Positions 43,618-51,997 of a stretch of 64,000 bases of DNA are shown in pieces. A model generated the notes under the pieces. That model made no database searches. It saw only the letters and a program-made list of their open reading frames with translations, and had not been told where the DNA came from. This DNA is from Phytohabitans suffuscus. Lineage in GTDB: Bacteria > Actinomycetota > Actinomycetes > Mycobacteriales > Micromonosporaceae. The stretch covers positions 8,680,320 through 8,744,319 of the forward strand of contig NZ_AP022871.1 in the NCBI RefSeq assembly GCF_011764565.1. Direction: 5' to 3'. Each line of letters starts with the position of its first letter. Within the stretch, counting starts at the first letter, position 1. The translations under genes and the position numbers were made by a program.

Positions 43618-45216
43618 GTGAGAAAGCGGCACTGGCGGCTGGCGCTGGCCGGCCTCGGCGCGGCGGCGCTCGCCGTCACCGGCAGCGTGGTGGTGACGCG
43701 GGCGGCGGACGCGGCGACGGTCGACACCGGCGCGACGTACGTCTTCGTCAACCGCAACAGCGGCAAGGCGATGGACCTGTACAACTGGTCCACGGCGGAC
43801 GGTGCGCCGATCAACCAGTTCACCCGCAACGACCTCGCCGTGCAGCAGTGGCGCTTCGTCGACGCGGGCAGCGGATGGTACCAGATCCGTTCGGTCCACA
43901 GTGGAAAGGTGCTCGAGGTGCCCAACGCGCTCGACGGCGCGCGACTCGTCCAGATGCCGGGTGTTAACGGTAACACCAGGCAGCACTTCCGGCTCGCCGA
44001 CTCCGCGGGCGGGTACGTGCGGTTCGTGAACCGGCACAGCAACAAGGCGCTCGACGTGTGGGAGTGGTCCACGGCGGACGGTGCGATGATCGCGCAGTAC
44101 ACGGACCTCGACGGGGCCAACCAGCAGTGGCAGCTGGTCACGCTCGGCTCCGGCGGCGGTGGCACCGGGTGCGGCAGCGGCTCGTTCAACGCCGAGGCGG
44201 TGCTCAGCGGCGGCACCTGGACCGCGCGCAACGGCGGCTCCACCGTCTACACCGGCACCGACATGCGCGCGGCCGTCCAGGCGGCGATCGGCAGCCTCAC
44301 CGCCGGCCGTACCGCCAAGCAGCGCGTCGTGGTCCGCGGCTCCGGCTCGATGAGCGCCGGCTCGCGCATCTCGCTGCCCAGCTACACGACGATCGACGTG
44401 TGCGGCACCATCAACGTGACCGGCTCCGGCTCGGGCGACCAGGCGCCGATCTACTCGCGCGGCACCACCCAGGTCGAGGTGCAGCACCTCAACGTCACCG
44501 GCGCCCCGCTCTACGGCATCTTCATGCGCAACGTCACCAACGTGATCCTCGGCCAGATCGACATGCGCCTCTCCGGCGGCCTCGGTGTGCGCATCGACAA
44601 CCGCGGCGACACGTCACAGTGGACCCGCAACGTGCGGATCGACAACGTCTACGTCTCCGGCGCCAGCTCGCACGCGGTCGAGACGTACGGCGTGGACGGC
44701 ATCACGATCGGCACCGTGACCGCCCGCAACGTCGGCGAGTCCGGCCTGCTGCTCAACGAGACCATCAACGCCACGGTGACCACTGTGGACGCCGAGAACG
44801 CGGGCACCGGCACCGGGTACGCGGCGTTCCGGATGGCCAACCGCAACGGCCGGATCGGCTCCGGCTACGGCACCAACATCCGGGTCGGCACGGTGCGGGC
44901 GCGCGGCGGCGGCCGGGGCATCTTCTGCGTCTCGGAGAGCGGCGGCGCGCAGGTCGACCGGGTCGACATCGCCAACACCGGCAACAACGCCATCCTCATC
45001 GAGAACTGCTACAACGTGAACATCGCCGCGAACGGCGGCACGATCAGCGGCGGCGGCGAGGTGCGGCTGGCCGAGCGCACCGAGTTCGCCGGCAACGCCG
45101 ACATCACGCTGCGCAACTTCACGCTGGTCAACAGCCGCATCGTGGAGAACCCGTGCGCCGACCGGCTCACCATCTCCAACGTCACGCTCAACAACTCCTC
45201 GATAGTGCGATGCTGA
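43618..45216 (+). CDS. Secreted CBM13 (ricin B) plus right-handed beta-helix protein
   Basis: 532 aa. GTG 43618 follows AGGAGGG. Signal peptide residues 1-34 (LALAGLGAAALAVTGSVVV...ADAA). A CBM13 lectin domain (about 38-178) has the repeats NRNSGKAMDLYNWSTADGAP and NRHSNKALDVWEWSTADGAM, each ending Q-x-W. After a Gly linker, residues ~190-532 form parallel beta-helix coils (NVTNVILGQIDMRLSGG, GITIGTVTARNVGESGLLL), the fold of pectate-lyase/GH28-like polysaccharide enzymes. The catalytic class is not evident. It overlaps the GH43 gene by 7 bases. Confidence 0.8.
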   Translation: MRKRHWRLALAGLGAAALAVTGSVVVTRAADAATVDTGATYVFVNRNSGKAMDLYNWSTADGAPINQFTRNDLAVQQWRFVDAGSGWYQIRSVHSGKVLEVPNALDGARLVQMPGVNGNTRQHFRLADSAGGYVRFVNRHSNKALDVWEWSTADGAMIAQYTDLDGANQQWQLVTLGSGGGGTGCGSGSFNAEAVLSGGTWTARNGGSTVYTGTDMRAAVQAAIGSLTAGRTAKQRVVVRGSGSMSAGSRISLPSYTTIDVCGTINVTGSGSGDQAPIYSRGTTQVEVQHLNVTGAPLYGIFMRNVTNVILGQIDMRLSGGLGVRIDNRGDTSQWTRNVRIDNVYVSGASSHAVETYGVDGITIGTVTARNVGESGLLLNETINATVTTVDAENAGTGTGYAAFRMANRNGRIGSGYGTNIRVGTVRARGGGRGIFCVSESGGAQVDRVDIANTGNNAILIENCYNVNIAANGGTISGGGEVRLAERTEFAGNADITLRNFTLVNSRIVENPCADRLTISNVTLNNSSIVRC

Positions 45217-47105
45217 CCCGAGCCCGTACCCGCCTGGTGGCCGCCCTCTCGGCGGCCACCCTGGCGGCGCTCGCCCTCGTCGGCGTGACCGCGCCGCCCG
45301 CGAACGCGGTGGGCGAGACCACCTTCCGCAACCCGTTGCTGGCCAACGGCGCCGACCCGTGGCTGCGGTACTTCGAGGGCAACTACTACCTCGCCACCAC
45401 CACCTGGAGCTCGCAGCTGGTGATGCGCAAGTCGCCGACGCTCGCCGGGCTGGCCACCGCGCCGCCGGTGTACGTGTGGTCGGAGACCGCGGCGGACAGC
45501 TGCTGCAACTTCTGGGCGTTCGAGTTCCACCGCCTGGCCGGGCCGAGCGGCACCCGGTGGTACCTGATGTTCACCTCCGGCCACGCGGCCAACCTGGACC
45601 GGCAGCACCTGACCGTGCTGGAGAGCGCCGGCGACGACCCGCTCGGGCCGTACATCCACCGCGGCTCGCCGATGCCCGGCACGTGGAACATCGACGGCAG
45701 CTACGTCACCGTCGGCGGCCAGCTCCATCTACTGTGGTCGCAGTGGCAGGGCGCCGACCAGAGCGTCTGGATCGCCCGGATGAGCAACCCGTGGACCGTC
45801 ACCGGCGCCAGGGTGCTCATCTCCCGCCCGACGTACTCCTGGGAGACCGTCGGCGGCCGCACCAACGAGGGGCCGGAGCCCTTGCAGCGCAACGGAAAGA
45901 CGATGATCGTGTACTCGGCGTCGTCGTGCGGCACACCGGACTACAAGCTCGGCCTGCTCACGCTCACCGGCGGCGACCCGCTCAGCGCCGCGTCCTGGAC
46001 CAAGTCACCCAACCCGGTGTTCCAGCGCGGCAACGGCGTCTACGGCCCGGGGCACAACGGGTTCTTCAAGTCGCCGGACGGCAGCGAGGACTGGATCGTC
46101 TACCACGGCAACGCGTCGACCAGCCAGGGCTGCGGCGACACCCGCTCCACCCGGGCGCAGCGCTTCACCTGGAACGCCGACGACACGCCGAACTTCGGCG
46201 CGCCCGCCGCCACCTCCACGTCGCTCGCGGTGCCCAGCGGCGAGCTGGGCCCGATCACCGCGAACGTCCAGGGCGGGGCGTACACGGTGGTCAACCGCAA
46301 CAGCGGCCTGTGCCTGACCGCGACCGGCACCGGCGACGGCGCCGACGTCACGCAGGGCGACTGCGCGGCGGCGGCCAGCCGGTGGGTGCTCGACCAGACC
46401 GCGGACGGCTACCACCGCCTCGTCAACCGGAGCACCCGCAAGGCGCTCGACGTGGCCGACTGCGGTACGGCGGACGGCGTGGACGTCCGGCAGTGGGCGT
46501 GGCTGGACAACACGTGCCAGCAGTTCCAGCCGCTCACCACGGCCGACGGGTGGCTGCGCCTGCAGAGCCGGGCCAGCGGCAAGGTGCTGGACGTCGCGGA
46601 CTGCTCCACCGGCGGCGGCGCCGACGTACGCCAGTGGGCCTGGCTGGGCAACAGCTGCCAGCAGTGGCGGCTCGCCCCGGCCGGCGGCGTCGCGGTCACC
46701 AGCGTCCAGAGTGGAAAGGTGCTCGACGTCGCCGACTGCTCCACCGGCGGCGGCGCGAACGTGCGCGCCTGGGCGTACAACGGCGCCGGCTGCCAGCGCT
46801 GGAGCTTCACGCACACCGACAGCGGCTACTACCGGATCCGGCCGGCGCACCACGCCTCCGGCTGCCTGGCCGTCGCCGGGGGCTCCACATCGGACGGTGC
46901 CAACATCGAGCAGAGCACGGCCTGCTCGGGCACCAACTCGCAGTTCCGCCTGGAGGTCCTGACCGACGGCTCGGTCCGCCTCCTGGCGCGGCACAGCGGC
47001 AAGGCGGTCGACCTGGCCGGCTGCGGCCTCGCGACGGGCACCAACATCGCCCAGTGGTCGTGGCTGGACAACATCTGCCAGCGGTTCCACCTGCGGGCGG
47101 TCTGA
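45210..47105 (+). CDS. Secreted GH43-like glycosidase with tandem CBM13 domains
   Basis: 631 aa. Signal peptide to about residue 33. A five-bladed propeller (about 35-345) fits GH43: the Asp base in NGADPWLRYFEGNYYLATT, a second Asp in WNIDGSYVTVGGQLHLLW and the acid Glu in TNEGPEPLQRNGKTMIVYS. GH43 enzymes mostly cleave alpha-L-arabinofuranosides or xylosides. Two CBM13 domains follow (about 352-490 and 495-631), with near-repeats ASGKVLDVADCSTGGGADV and QSGKVLDVADCSTGGGANV. It overlaps the beta-helix gene and shares its operator-controlled promoter. Confidence 0.85.
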   Translation: MLTRARTRLVAALSAATLAALALVGVTAPPANAVGETTFRNPLLANGADPWLRYFEGNYYLATTTWSSQLVMRKSPTLAGLATAPPVYVWSETAADSCCNFWAFEFHRLAGPSGTRWYLMFTSGHAANLDRQHLTVLESAGDDPLGPYIHRGSPMPGTWNIDGSYVTVGGQLHLLWSQWQGADQSVWIARMSNPWTVTGARVLISRPTYSWETVGGRTNEGPEPLQRNGKTMIVYSASSCGTPDYKLGLLTLTGGDPLSAASWTKSPNPVFQRGNGVYGPGHNGFFKSPDGSEDWIVYHGNASTSQGCGDTRSTRAQRFTWNADDTPNFGAPAATSTSLAVPSGELGPITANVQGGAYTVVNRNSGLCLTATGTGDGADVTQGDCAAAASRWVLDQTADGYHRLVNRSTRKALDVADCGTADGVDVRQWAWLDNTCQQFQPLTTADGWLRLQSRASGKVLDVADCSTGGGADVRQWAWLGNSCQQWRLAPAGGVAVTSVQSGKVLDVADCSTGGGANVRAWAYNGAGCQRWSFTHTDSGYYRIRPAHHASGCLAVAGGSTSDGANIEQSTACSGTNSQFRLEVLTDGSVRLLARHSGKAVDLAGCGLATGTNIAQWSWLDNICQRFHLRAV

Positions 47106-47113
47106 CCGCGGGC

Positions 47114-47149
47114 GCGCCGGCCGGCTTCCGTCCCCGGGCCGGCCGGCGC
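47114..47149 (+). terminator. Strong GC hairpin terminator
   Basis: GCGCCGGCCGGC pairs perfectly with GCCGGCCGGCGC across a 12-nt loop, 8 bases after the GH43 stop. Confidence 0.8.
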
Positions 47150-47309
47150 GGCGTCTCCTCCGACCCCGGTGCGGGCCTGGCCCACGCCGGCGCACCGCGG
47201 CCCGGTCCACAGCCGGCGCACAGCGGGGCCACAACGCGCTCACCGGTACCGCGCCGACTCTTGGATCCGGCGCCGGGTCGGCGTCACGATGTGTGTGATC
47301 GGAGGAGCC

Positions 47310-48211
47310 ATGCCACGCGAGTACCAGGGACGCCCGCTGCCCCGCCCCGACGAGGAACTGGTCGACCAGGGCCTCCGCTTCGACCTCGGCACCCTGATGG
47401 GCCGCCGGCGGGTGCTCAAGGCGCTCGGCCTCGGTGTCACCGGGATCGGCCTGGCCGCCTGCGGCGCGGGCGGTGGCGGCGGTACCTCGGCGCCGTCCTC
47501 CGCCTCCTCGGCCGCGGCGTCCGCGACCGGCGCCGCCGCCACTGCCACCGGTGAGATCCCGGACGAGACCGCGGGCCCGTACCCGGGCGACGGCTCGAAC
47601 GGCCCCAACGTGCTGGACGACAGCGGCATCGTGCGCTCGGACATCCGCTCCAGCTTCGGCAGTGCGAGCGGCACCGCGCAGGGCGTGCCCATGACGCTGG
47701 AGCTGGCGATCCTGGACCTGGCCGGCGGGGCGGGCCGTTCGCCGGGGTGGCCGTGTACGTGTGGCACTGCGACCGCGAGGGCCGCTACTCCCTCTACTCC
47801 GAGGGCGCCCAGGACCAGAACTACCTGCGCGGCGTCCAGATCGCCGACGCGTCCGGCAAGGTGCGCTTCACCAGCATCTTCCCCGCCTGCTACACGGGCC
47901 GGTGGCCGCACGTCCACTTCGAGGTCTACCCCGACCAGGCCAGCATCACCGACGCCGGCAACGCGATCGCCACGTCGCAGGTCGCCCTCCCGGAGGACGT
48001 GAGCGGGCAGGTGTACGCCCAGAGCGGCTACGAGCAGTCGGTCGCGAACATGTCGCGGCTCTCGCTGGACAGCGACAACGTCTTCGGCGACGACGGCGGC
48101 GCCAGCCAGCTCGCCACGGTGACCGGCGGCGTGACGGACGGCTACACGGTCTCGCTCACCGTCGGCGTCGACACGACCACCGCACCGACCGGCGGCGGCC
48201 GGCCCCGCTGA
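47310..48211 (+). CDS. Exported intradiol ring-cleavage dioxygenase (one apparent frameshift)
   Basis: About 300 aa. GGAGGAG precedes ATG 47310. The N-terminus MGRRRVLKALGLGVTGIGLAAC combines an RR signal and lipobox. Catalytic Fe(III) ligands of the family appear in DETAGPYPGDGSNG (Tyr), VYVWHCDREGRYSLYS and GRWPHVHFEVYPD (His pair). The two halves are one frame apart; one G added to the run at 47727-47730 gives DLAGGGGPFAGVAVYVWHC, the normal family sequence. Exported, lipid-anchored protocatechuate/catechol dioxygenase-like proteins are common in actinomycetes; their substrate is unknown. Confidence 0.85.
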
Positions 48212-48261
48212 CCATGCGGGGGCCGGTGCTTCCGGTTGTCCGTCCAAGTAGGATCCGCCGC

Positions 48262-49059
48262 ATGGTGGACCCCGACGGCGAGCTCGCGGACAAGCTCCAG
48301 ACCGACGTGCCCCACGCGGCGCGGATGTGGAACCACTGGATGGGCGGCAAGGACAACTTCCTGGCCGACCGCGCCGCCGGCGACGCCGTGGCCGGGGTCT
48401 ACCCGGAGATCGTGGTGATGGCCCGGGAGTCCCGCAAGTTCCTGATCCGGGTGGTGCGCCACCTGGCCGCCGAGGCGGGCGTCCGGCAGTTCATCGACAT
48501 CGGCACCGGCCTGCCGACCATGCAGAACACCCACGAGGTCGCGCAGGGCGCGGCGCCCCGGGCCCGCGTCGTGTACGTCGACAACGACCCGATGGTGCTC
48601 GTGCACGCCCGCGCCCTGCTGGCCAACACCACCTCCGAGGGCTTCACCACCTACGTGCCGGCCGACTACCACGACCCCGACCTGATCGTGGCGCGGGCGC
48701 GTGAGTCGCTCGACTTCGACGAGCCGATCGCCGTGATGTTCATGGGCGTGCTGGGCTACGAGCCCGACCTGGACGTGGTGCGCTCGATCGTGGGCACGGT
48801 CAGCGGCGCCACCCCGTCCGGCAGCTACCTGGTGCTGTGGGACGGCACCGACACCAGCCCGGCCGTGGTCGAGGGCGCCGAGAAGCTGGCCCGGAGCGGC
48901 GGCGTGCCGTACATCCTGCGCGCCCCCGACGAGCTGGCCACCTGCTTCGAGGGACTGGCGCTGGTCGAGCCCGGCCTGGTGCCGATCCCGCTGTGGCGAC
49001 CGGACGAGCCCGACCCGGTGGCCATCGACGCGTACGGCGCGGTGGCCCGAAAGCCCTGA
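48262..49059 (+). CDS. SAM-dependent methyltransferase, DUF574 family
   Basis: 265 aa. N-terminal PHAARMWNHWMGGKDNFLADRAAGD is the DUF574 hallmark. The SAM-binding region is VRQFIDIGTGLPTMQNTHEVAQ, with ARVVYVDNDPMVLVHARALL and YVPADYHDPD. FDEPIAVMFMGVLGY follows. The family is large in actinomycetes and of unknown acceptor. AGGA stands 8 bases before ATG 48262. It stops 12 bases before the end of a convergent regulator gene. Confidence 0.9.
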   Translation: MVDPDGELADKLQTDVPHAARMWNHWMGGKDNFLADRAAGDAVAGVYPEIVVMARESRKFLIRVVRHLAAEAGVRQFIDIGTGLPTMQNTHEVAQGAAPRARVVYVDNDPMVLVHARALLANTTSEGFTTYVPADYHDPDLIVARARESLDFDEPIAVMFMGVLGYEPDLDVVRSIVGTVSGATPSGSYLVLWDGTDTSPAVVEGAEKLARSGGVPYILRAPDELATCFEGLALVEPGLVPIPLWRPDEPDPVAIDAYGAVARKP

Positions 49060-49070
49060 CCGGGCGGCGC

Positions 49071-50042
49071 TCAGGAGGCGCTCCGGGTGAGGGCGTCGCC
49101 GGTCGGGGTGCGCCGGTAGTAGACCTCCTTGCCGACCCGCTTGCCGACCGCGAGCCCGCCGCCGCGCAGCACGGCCAGGTGCTGGCTGACCGCGCCCGTG
49201 GTCAGGGCGAGCCGGCGGGCCAGGGCGGTGGTCGTGGCGGGCTCGGCGAGCGCGACGAGCATGCGGGCCCGGCTGCGGCCGATCAGCGCGGCCAGGCCGT
49301 CCGGCGCGGGCGGGGGCGTGTCGTCCCAGAGGGTGCCGACGCCGGCGACCGGGTAGGCGAGCATCGCCTGGTACGGCGCGGACATCACGGCGACCGCCGG
49401 CCAGTGGAACGCGCTGGGCACCAGCACCAGCCCCTCGCCGCGCGGGCCCTCGATCAGGCAGTGCGGCCGGTCGATGTGCAGGCGGTCGCCGGTCCAGGCG
49501 ACGGCCGGGTTGAGCGAGTCGAACAGGGCGTGCGCGCCGCCGGCGGCGAGGGTGCGGGTGCGGCGGATGACGTCGGCCTCCAGCAGGCCGTGCACGCGCG
49601 GCCAGTGCTCGCGCAGGCAGGCGTCCCAGTACCGGGCGAGCGTGGCGGCGACCCGCTCGACGCCCGCGGCCGGGTCGTCCAGGAACGCGCCGATCGCCTG
49701 CGAGCGCCCCGGGTCGAGGCGGCTGACCTCGGCGCCGGCGGTGTCCGGGGAGGTGGCCCGGATGCGTTCCAGCTCGGAGGCGAAGCTCGGCGCGGGCGCC
49801 TCCGGCGGCGGGGTGAGGAAGTCGGGCATGTAGCCCTCCGGCGGCACCAGCGCGAACAGCTCGGCCAGGTCGGCGCCGAACGTGGCGAGGCGGGGGCGCA
49901 CGGCCGTGACCCAGGGGCGGTGGATGGCCTGCCGCGCGGGGTCGCTGAGCGTGCGCAGGCTGGCCACCAGCTCCCACATCGGCGAGTACGCGAAGCGGAT
50001 GCGGGCCACGTCGTCCGGCCCGAGCAGCCAGGTGACGGTCAT
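49071..50042 (-). CDS. ArsR-type regulator with N-terminal DUF5937-like domain
   Basis: 323 aa. Residues 1-235 form a helical domain (LLGPDDVARIRFAYSPMWELVASLR ... PRLATFGADL) of the DUF5937 type found in actinobacterial regulators. The C-terminal winged helix is LIGRSRARMLVALAEPATTTALARRLALTTGAVSQHLAVLRGGGL then GKEVYYRRT, an ArsR fold without a Cys metal site. The palindrome at 50044, adjoining its ATG, is its likely operator. It is divergent from an MFS exporter, so it probably represses that gene and itself. Confidence 0.85.
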   Translation of the reverse strand: MTVTWLLGPDDVARIRFAYSPMWELVASLRTLSDPARQAIHRPWVTAVRPRLATFGADLAELFALVPPEGYMPDFLTPPPEAPAPSFASELERIRATSPDTAGAEVSRLDPGRSQAIGAFLDDPAAGVERVAATLARYWDACLREHWPRVHGLLEADVIRRTRTLAAGGAHALFDSLNPAVAWTGDRLHIDRPHCLIEGPRGEGLVLVPSAFHWPAVAVMSAPYQAMLAYPVAGVGTLWDDTPPPAPDGLAALIGRSRARMLVALAEPATTTALARRLALTTGAVSQHLAVLRGGGLAVGKRVGKEVYYRRTPTGDALTRSAS

Positions 50043-50043
50043 T

Positions 50044-50065
50044 CGTCTTAGCCTACGCTAAGACG
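50044..50065. promoter_or_regulatory. ArsR operator between regulator and MFS genes
   Basis: CGTCTTAGC-CTAC-GCTAAGACG: perfect 9-bp arms with a 4-nt centre, starting 2 bases upstream of the regulator ATG. It spans the region where the MFS -35 should lie. Confidence 0.8.
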
Positions 50066-50096
50066 TTCGCGCCGCGCCGCGCCCTAGATCCACCCT

Positions 50097-51293
50097 GTGC
50101 GGGTGACGACGACCGCGCCTCCGGCGCTTGAGCGGGTCAGGCTTCCCCGCCCCTTCTGGGCTCTCTGGGCGGGCACGCTCGTCAACCGCCTCGGCACGAT
50201 GGTCATGCCGTTCACCGGCGTCTACCTGACCCAGGCGCGCGGCTTCCCGGTCGCGGTCGCCGGCCTGGCGATGACCCTCTTCGGGGTCGGCTCGCTGATC
50301 TCCCAGCTCGTCGCCGGCCTGCTCACCGACCGGGTCGGCCGCCGCGCCACCCTCTCCGGCAGCATGGTCGCGACAGCGGCGGTGATGCTCCTGCTCGGCT
50401 ACAGCACCGGGCTCGCCACGATCCTCGCCGGCATGTTCGTTCTCGGCCTGCTGATCGACGCGTACCGGCCCGCCTCCAGCGCGCTGGTCGCCGACCTCGT
50501 CGCACCGGAGCTGCGCCCGAAGGCGTTCGGCCTGCTCTTCTGGGCCATCAACCTCGGGTACGCGGTCGCCATGGTGGGCGGCGGCTGGCTGGCCCACCTC
50601 GGCTTCTCCTGGCTGTTCCTCGCCGACGCGGTGACCTGCGTCGTGTTCGCGGCGCTGGTGTGGCGGGCGGTGCCGGAGACCAGGCCGGTGCACGACGCGG
50701 CCGCGACCGGCGGCTTCGGCACGGTGCTGCGCGACCGGACGATGGTGGCGTTCACGCTGATCACTTTCGGTCAGGCGCTCGTGTACCTGCAGACGGTCAC
50801 GATGCTGCCGGTCGCGATGACCGACGTGGCCGGGCTGGGCACCCGCGAGTTCGGCCTGGCGATGGCGCTCAACGGCATCCTCATCGTCGCGTTCCAGCCG
50901 CTCGTCTCCGGCTGGCTGGGCCGCTACGACATGTCCCGCGTGATGGCGCTCGGCCTGGCGGTGATGGCGGTCGGCTTCGCCGCGACCGCGTACGCCACCA
51001 CCGCCGCGCACCTCGCGCTGACCGTCGCGGTGTGGACGACCGGCGAGATCATCACCGCCGGCATCGGCGGCACGATCGTGGCCGCGCTGGCGCCGGCACA
51101 CCTGCGCGGGCGGTACTCGGGCGTGTTCGGCTTCGCCTGGGCGGTCGCGTCGGTGGTCGCGCCGCTGGCCGGCAGCTGGCTGCTGACCTCGGGCATGGAA
51201 GCGCTGTGGTTCACCGTGGGCGCGGTCGGCCTGCTCACCGCGGCCGGCATGCTCGCGCTCCGCCCCGCCGTCCGCCACCGGACGGCCGGCTAG
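50097..51293 (+). CDS. MFS transporter controlled by the divergent ArsR regulator
   Basis: 398 aa with 12 predicted helices. The motif A loop GLLTDRVGRRATLSGS follows helix 2, and a weaker second copy (GWLGRYDMSRVM) lies in the other half. PFWALWAGTLVNRLGTMVMPFTGVYL starts helix 1. A drug-efflux or metabolite exporter role is likely. GTG 50097 lies 7 bases after CTAGAT, so the transcript may be leaderless. It shares the 54-base intergenic region and its 9-bp-arm palindrome with the regulator. Confidence 0.85.
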   Translation: MRVTTTAPPALERVRLPRPFWALWAGTLVNRLGTMVMPFTGVYLTQARGFPVAVAGLAMTLFGVGSLISQLVAGLLTDRVGRRATLSGSMVATAAVMLLLGYSTGLATILAGMFVLGLLIDAYRPASSALVADLVAPELRPKAFGLLFWAINLGYAVAMVGGGWLAHLGFSWLFLADAVTCVVFAALVWRAVPETRPVHDAAATGGFGTVLRDRTMVAFTLITFGQALVYLQTVTMLPVAMTDVAGLGTREFGLAMALNGILIVAFQPLVSGWLGRYDMSRVMALGLAVMAVGFAATAYATTAAHLALTVAVWTTGEIITAGIGGTIVAALAPAHLRGRYSGVFGFAWAVASVVAPLAGSWLLTSGMEALWFTVGAVGLLTAAGMLALRPAVRHRTAG

Positions 51294-51304
51294 GAAGACT
51301 CTTT

Positions 51305-51346
51305 TGAGCTACCGCTGTCCACCGTGGTCCGGACCGTCGCTCCCGT
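51305..51346 (+). repeat. 62-nt repeat family D, copy 4 (truncated)
   Basis: GAGCTACCGCTGTCCACC followed by GTGGTCCGGACCGTCGCTCC. The last third is missing. It lies 12 bases after the MFS stop. Confidence 0.75.
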
Positions 51347-51397
51347 CCGGGGGTGGCGGGCAGCGCGCGGCGGGGGCGGCGTGGCAGATTGGTCGGC

Positions 51398-51790
51398 ATG
51401 CGAAGGGTCCTGCCGTTGCTGATGCTCGCGACCGCCGCCGTCCTCGGCGCCTGCGCGTCGCCCGTCGCGGCACCGCCGAGGCCGCTGCCGCCGGTCGTCT
51501 CGGCGCCGCCGCCGGTGGAGGTCGTGGCGTTCCTGCGGCCGGAGGTCACCGCGGCCCAGAAGCAGGCGATCGCCGAGGCGATGCGGGCCGAGCCCGGCGC
51601 GTCCGGGGTGCGGTTCATGACCGCGGACGAGGCGTTCGAGCGGCTCAAGCGGGTCTACCGGGAGACACCCGGCCCGGAGAGCGCGCCGGCGTCGTACCGG
51701 ATGACGCTGCCCGACCCGGCGGTCGCCGAGGCCGCGGCGGGCCGGTTGCGGGCGCTGCCCGGCGTCGGCGAGGTGCGGGTCGGCCCGTAG
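51398..51790 (+). CDS. Lipoprotein resembling the FtsX extracellular domain
   Basis: 130 aa. The signal MRRVLPLLMLATAAVLGAC ends in a lipobox, followed by a Pro-rich linker. Residues 38-130 match the extracellular domain of cell-division FtsX: VEVVAFLRPEVTAAQKQAI, GVRFMTADEAFERLKRVYRE, PASYRMTLPDPAVAEAA and LRALPGVGEVRV. It has no permease helices, so it is a free-standing domain anchored by lipid. It could compete with or mimic FtsX in binding a peptidoglycan hydrolase partner; that is inference. It converges on the next small gene, 1 base apart. Confidence 0.7.
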   Translation: MRRVLPLLMLATAAVLGACASPVAAPPRPLPPVVSAPPPVEVVAFLRPEVTAAQKQAIAEAMRAEPGASGVRFMTADEAFERLKRVYRETPGPESAPASYRMTLPDPAVAEAAAGRLRALPGVGEVRVGP

Positions 51791-51791
51791 C

Positions 51792-51977
51792 TCATTCGAC
51801 GTCCTCGGGTGCCACGTCCTCGACCGGCACCAGCTCGCCGTCGCGTTCCACGCGCACCTGGCCGTGCTCGCGCCGCGGGCGCGCCTGCGCGATCCGCCGG
51901 TCCGGGTCGTCGCCGGGGTGCATCAGCACGGCGTCCGTGTCGGACGCCTTCTCGCGGCTCTCCTCCGGTTGCGTCAT
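51792..51977 (-). CDS. Small acidic/basic protein of unknown function
   Basis: 61 aa (MTQPEESREKASDTDAVLM ... VEDVAPEDVE). It is highly charged, with no signal or membrane segment, and probably disordered. GGAGG stands 6 bases before ATG 51977, a strong ribosome site, so I accept it as a gene. It follows the sulfotransferase gene by 20 bases on the same strand. Confidence 0.6.
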   Translation of the reverse strand: MTQPEESREKASDTDAVLMHPGDDPDRRIAQARPRREHGQVRVERDGELVPVEDVAPEDVE

Positions 51978-51997
51978 GTGCTTCCTCCTGGTCTGCG

